Shown: piece after piece, positions 30,977 to 31,005 of the stretch
How positions within the stretch are numbered: position 1 is the first letter of the stretch
Layout of the letters: each line of letters starts with the position of its first letter
From: Actinomycetes bacterium
GTDB lineage: Bacteria; Actinomycetota; Acidimicrobiia; Acidimicrobiales; RAAP-2
Direction of reading: 5' to 3'
Length of the DNA stretch: 31,005 bases
Assembly: GCA_021799915.1 (NCBI GenBank)
Contig: JAJYZN010000004.1
Location: 1,640-32,644, forward strand
The notes under the pieces: generated by a model
Databases searched by the model: none
The model's input: the letters and a program-made list of their open reading frames with translations, nothing else
Told to the model about the DNA's origin: nothing
Translations under genes and position numbers: made by a program

Positions 30977-31005
30977 CGGCCGGCAAAATGTGGGAAATTG
31001 TTGAG
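30711..31005. other. Lower-GC segment of unknown origin at the window edge
   Basis: The last 125 bases have about 55% G+C by my count, clearly below the rest of the window. No recognisable gene is present. On the plus strand an open frame starts at TTG 30800 (TNSVKWPADTHKRFKVAVDG...) and runs off the edge; it is lysine- and tryptophan-rich and unlike any family I know. The minus strand is open in frame with the truncated condensation gene. No transposase or inverted repeat can be identified. Confidence 0.4.

Noticed and set aside
1..31005. CRISPR arrays, tRNA or rRNA genes, insertion sequences and prophage genes.
   Set aside because: No spaced repeats of CRISPR size, no tRNA-like cloverleaf, and no transposase, integrase or phage gene were seen in reading through the window.

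Overview
The window is a gene-dense, high-GC (high 60s percent by eye) bacterial chromosome segment that looks actinobacterial. The reasons are abundant GTG starts, several start codons 5-7 nt behind a TANNNT -10 box (leaderless genes), a furA-katG operon, an ECF41/SigJ-type sigma factor, an MMPL exporter, and many FadD/FadE/thiolase, P450 and TetR genes. An uncultured soil or aquatic member of Acidimicrobiia or a relative fits, but the genus cannot be fixed from the sequence alone. No rRNA, tRNA, CRISPR array, integrase or intact insertion sequence was seen.

Layout. Positions 1-6285 hold a lipid or aromatic acid catabolic block: a partial SCP-x-type thiolase, a cytochrome P450 with a divergent TetR regulator and a palindromic operator, a fatty-acyl-CoA ligase, an SRPBCC protein coupled to a PaaK-like CoA ligase, and a glutaredoxin-like protein. 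Positions 6370-9791 hold housekeeping or accessory genes: a VC0807-like membrane protein, an APH-type kinase with a small upstream partner, a DedA membrane protein and a SAM methyltransferase. Positions 9844-12645 hold the oxidative-stress operon furA-(small ORF)-katG with its Fur operator. Positions 12813-18580 hold a second beta-oxidation-like block. An acyl-CoA ligase plus acyl-CoA dehydrogenase on one side and an acyl-CoA dehydrogenase plus thiolase-like protein on the other diverge from one 22-bp perfect palindrome. Positions 18710-19803 are an SRPBCC/TetR pair with tandem operators.

Positions 19973-22183 are an operon of an FAD oxidoreductase and an ECF41-type sigma factor, preceded by a promoter that matches my recollection of the ECF41 consensus. 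Positions 22299-25103 are a divergent MMPL exporter/TetR pair sharing a compact double operator. Positions 25390-27262 are a two-gene ABC-2 exporter. Positions 27326-29917 encode a GH35-type glycosidase. The right end (29960-31005) carries the C-terminal half of a condensation-domain protein whose N-terminal half is replaced by unrelated, lower-GC sequence, which suggests a recombination junction.

The strongest points for follow-up are the 26-codon ORF stitched by ATGA overlaps between furA and katG, the ECF41 promoter and its partner gene, the unowned 22-bp palindrome between two acyl-CoA dehydrogenases, and the junction at about 30.7 kb.
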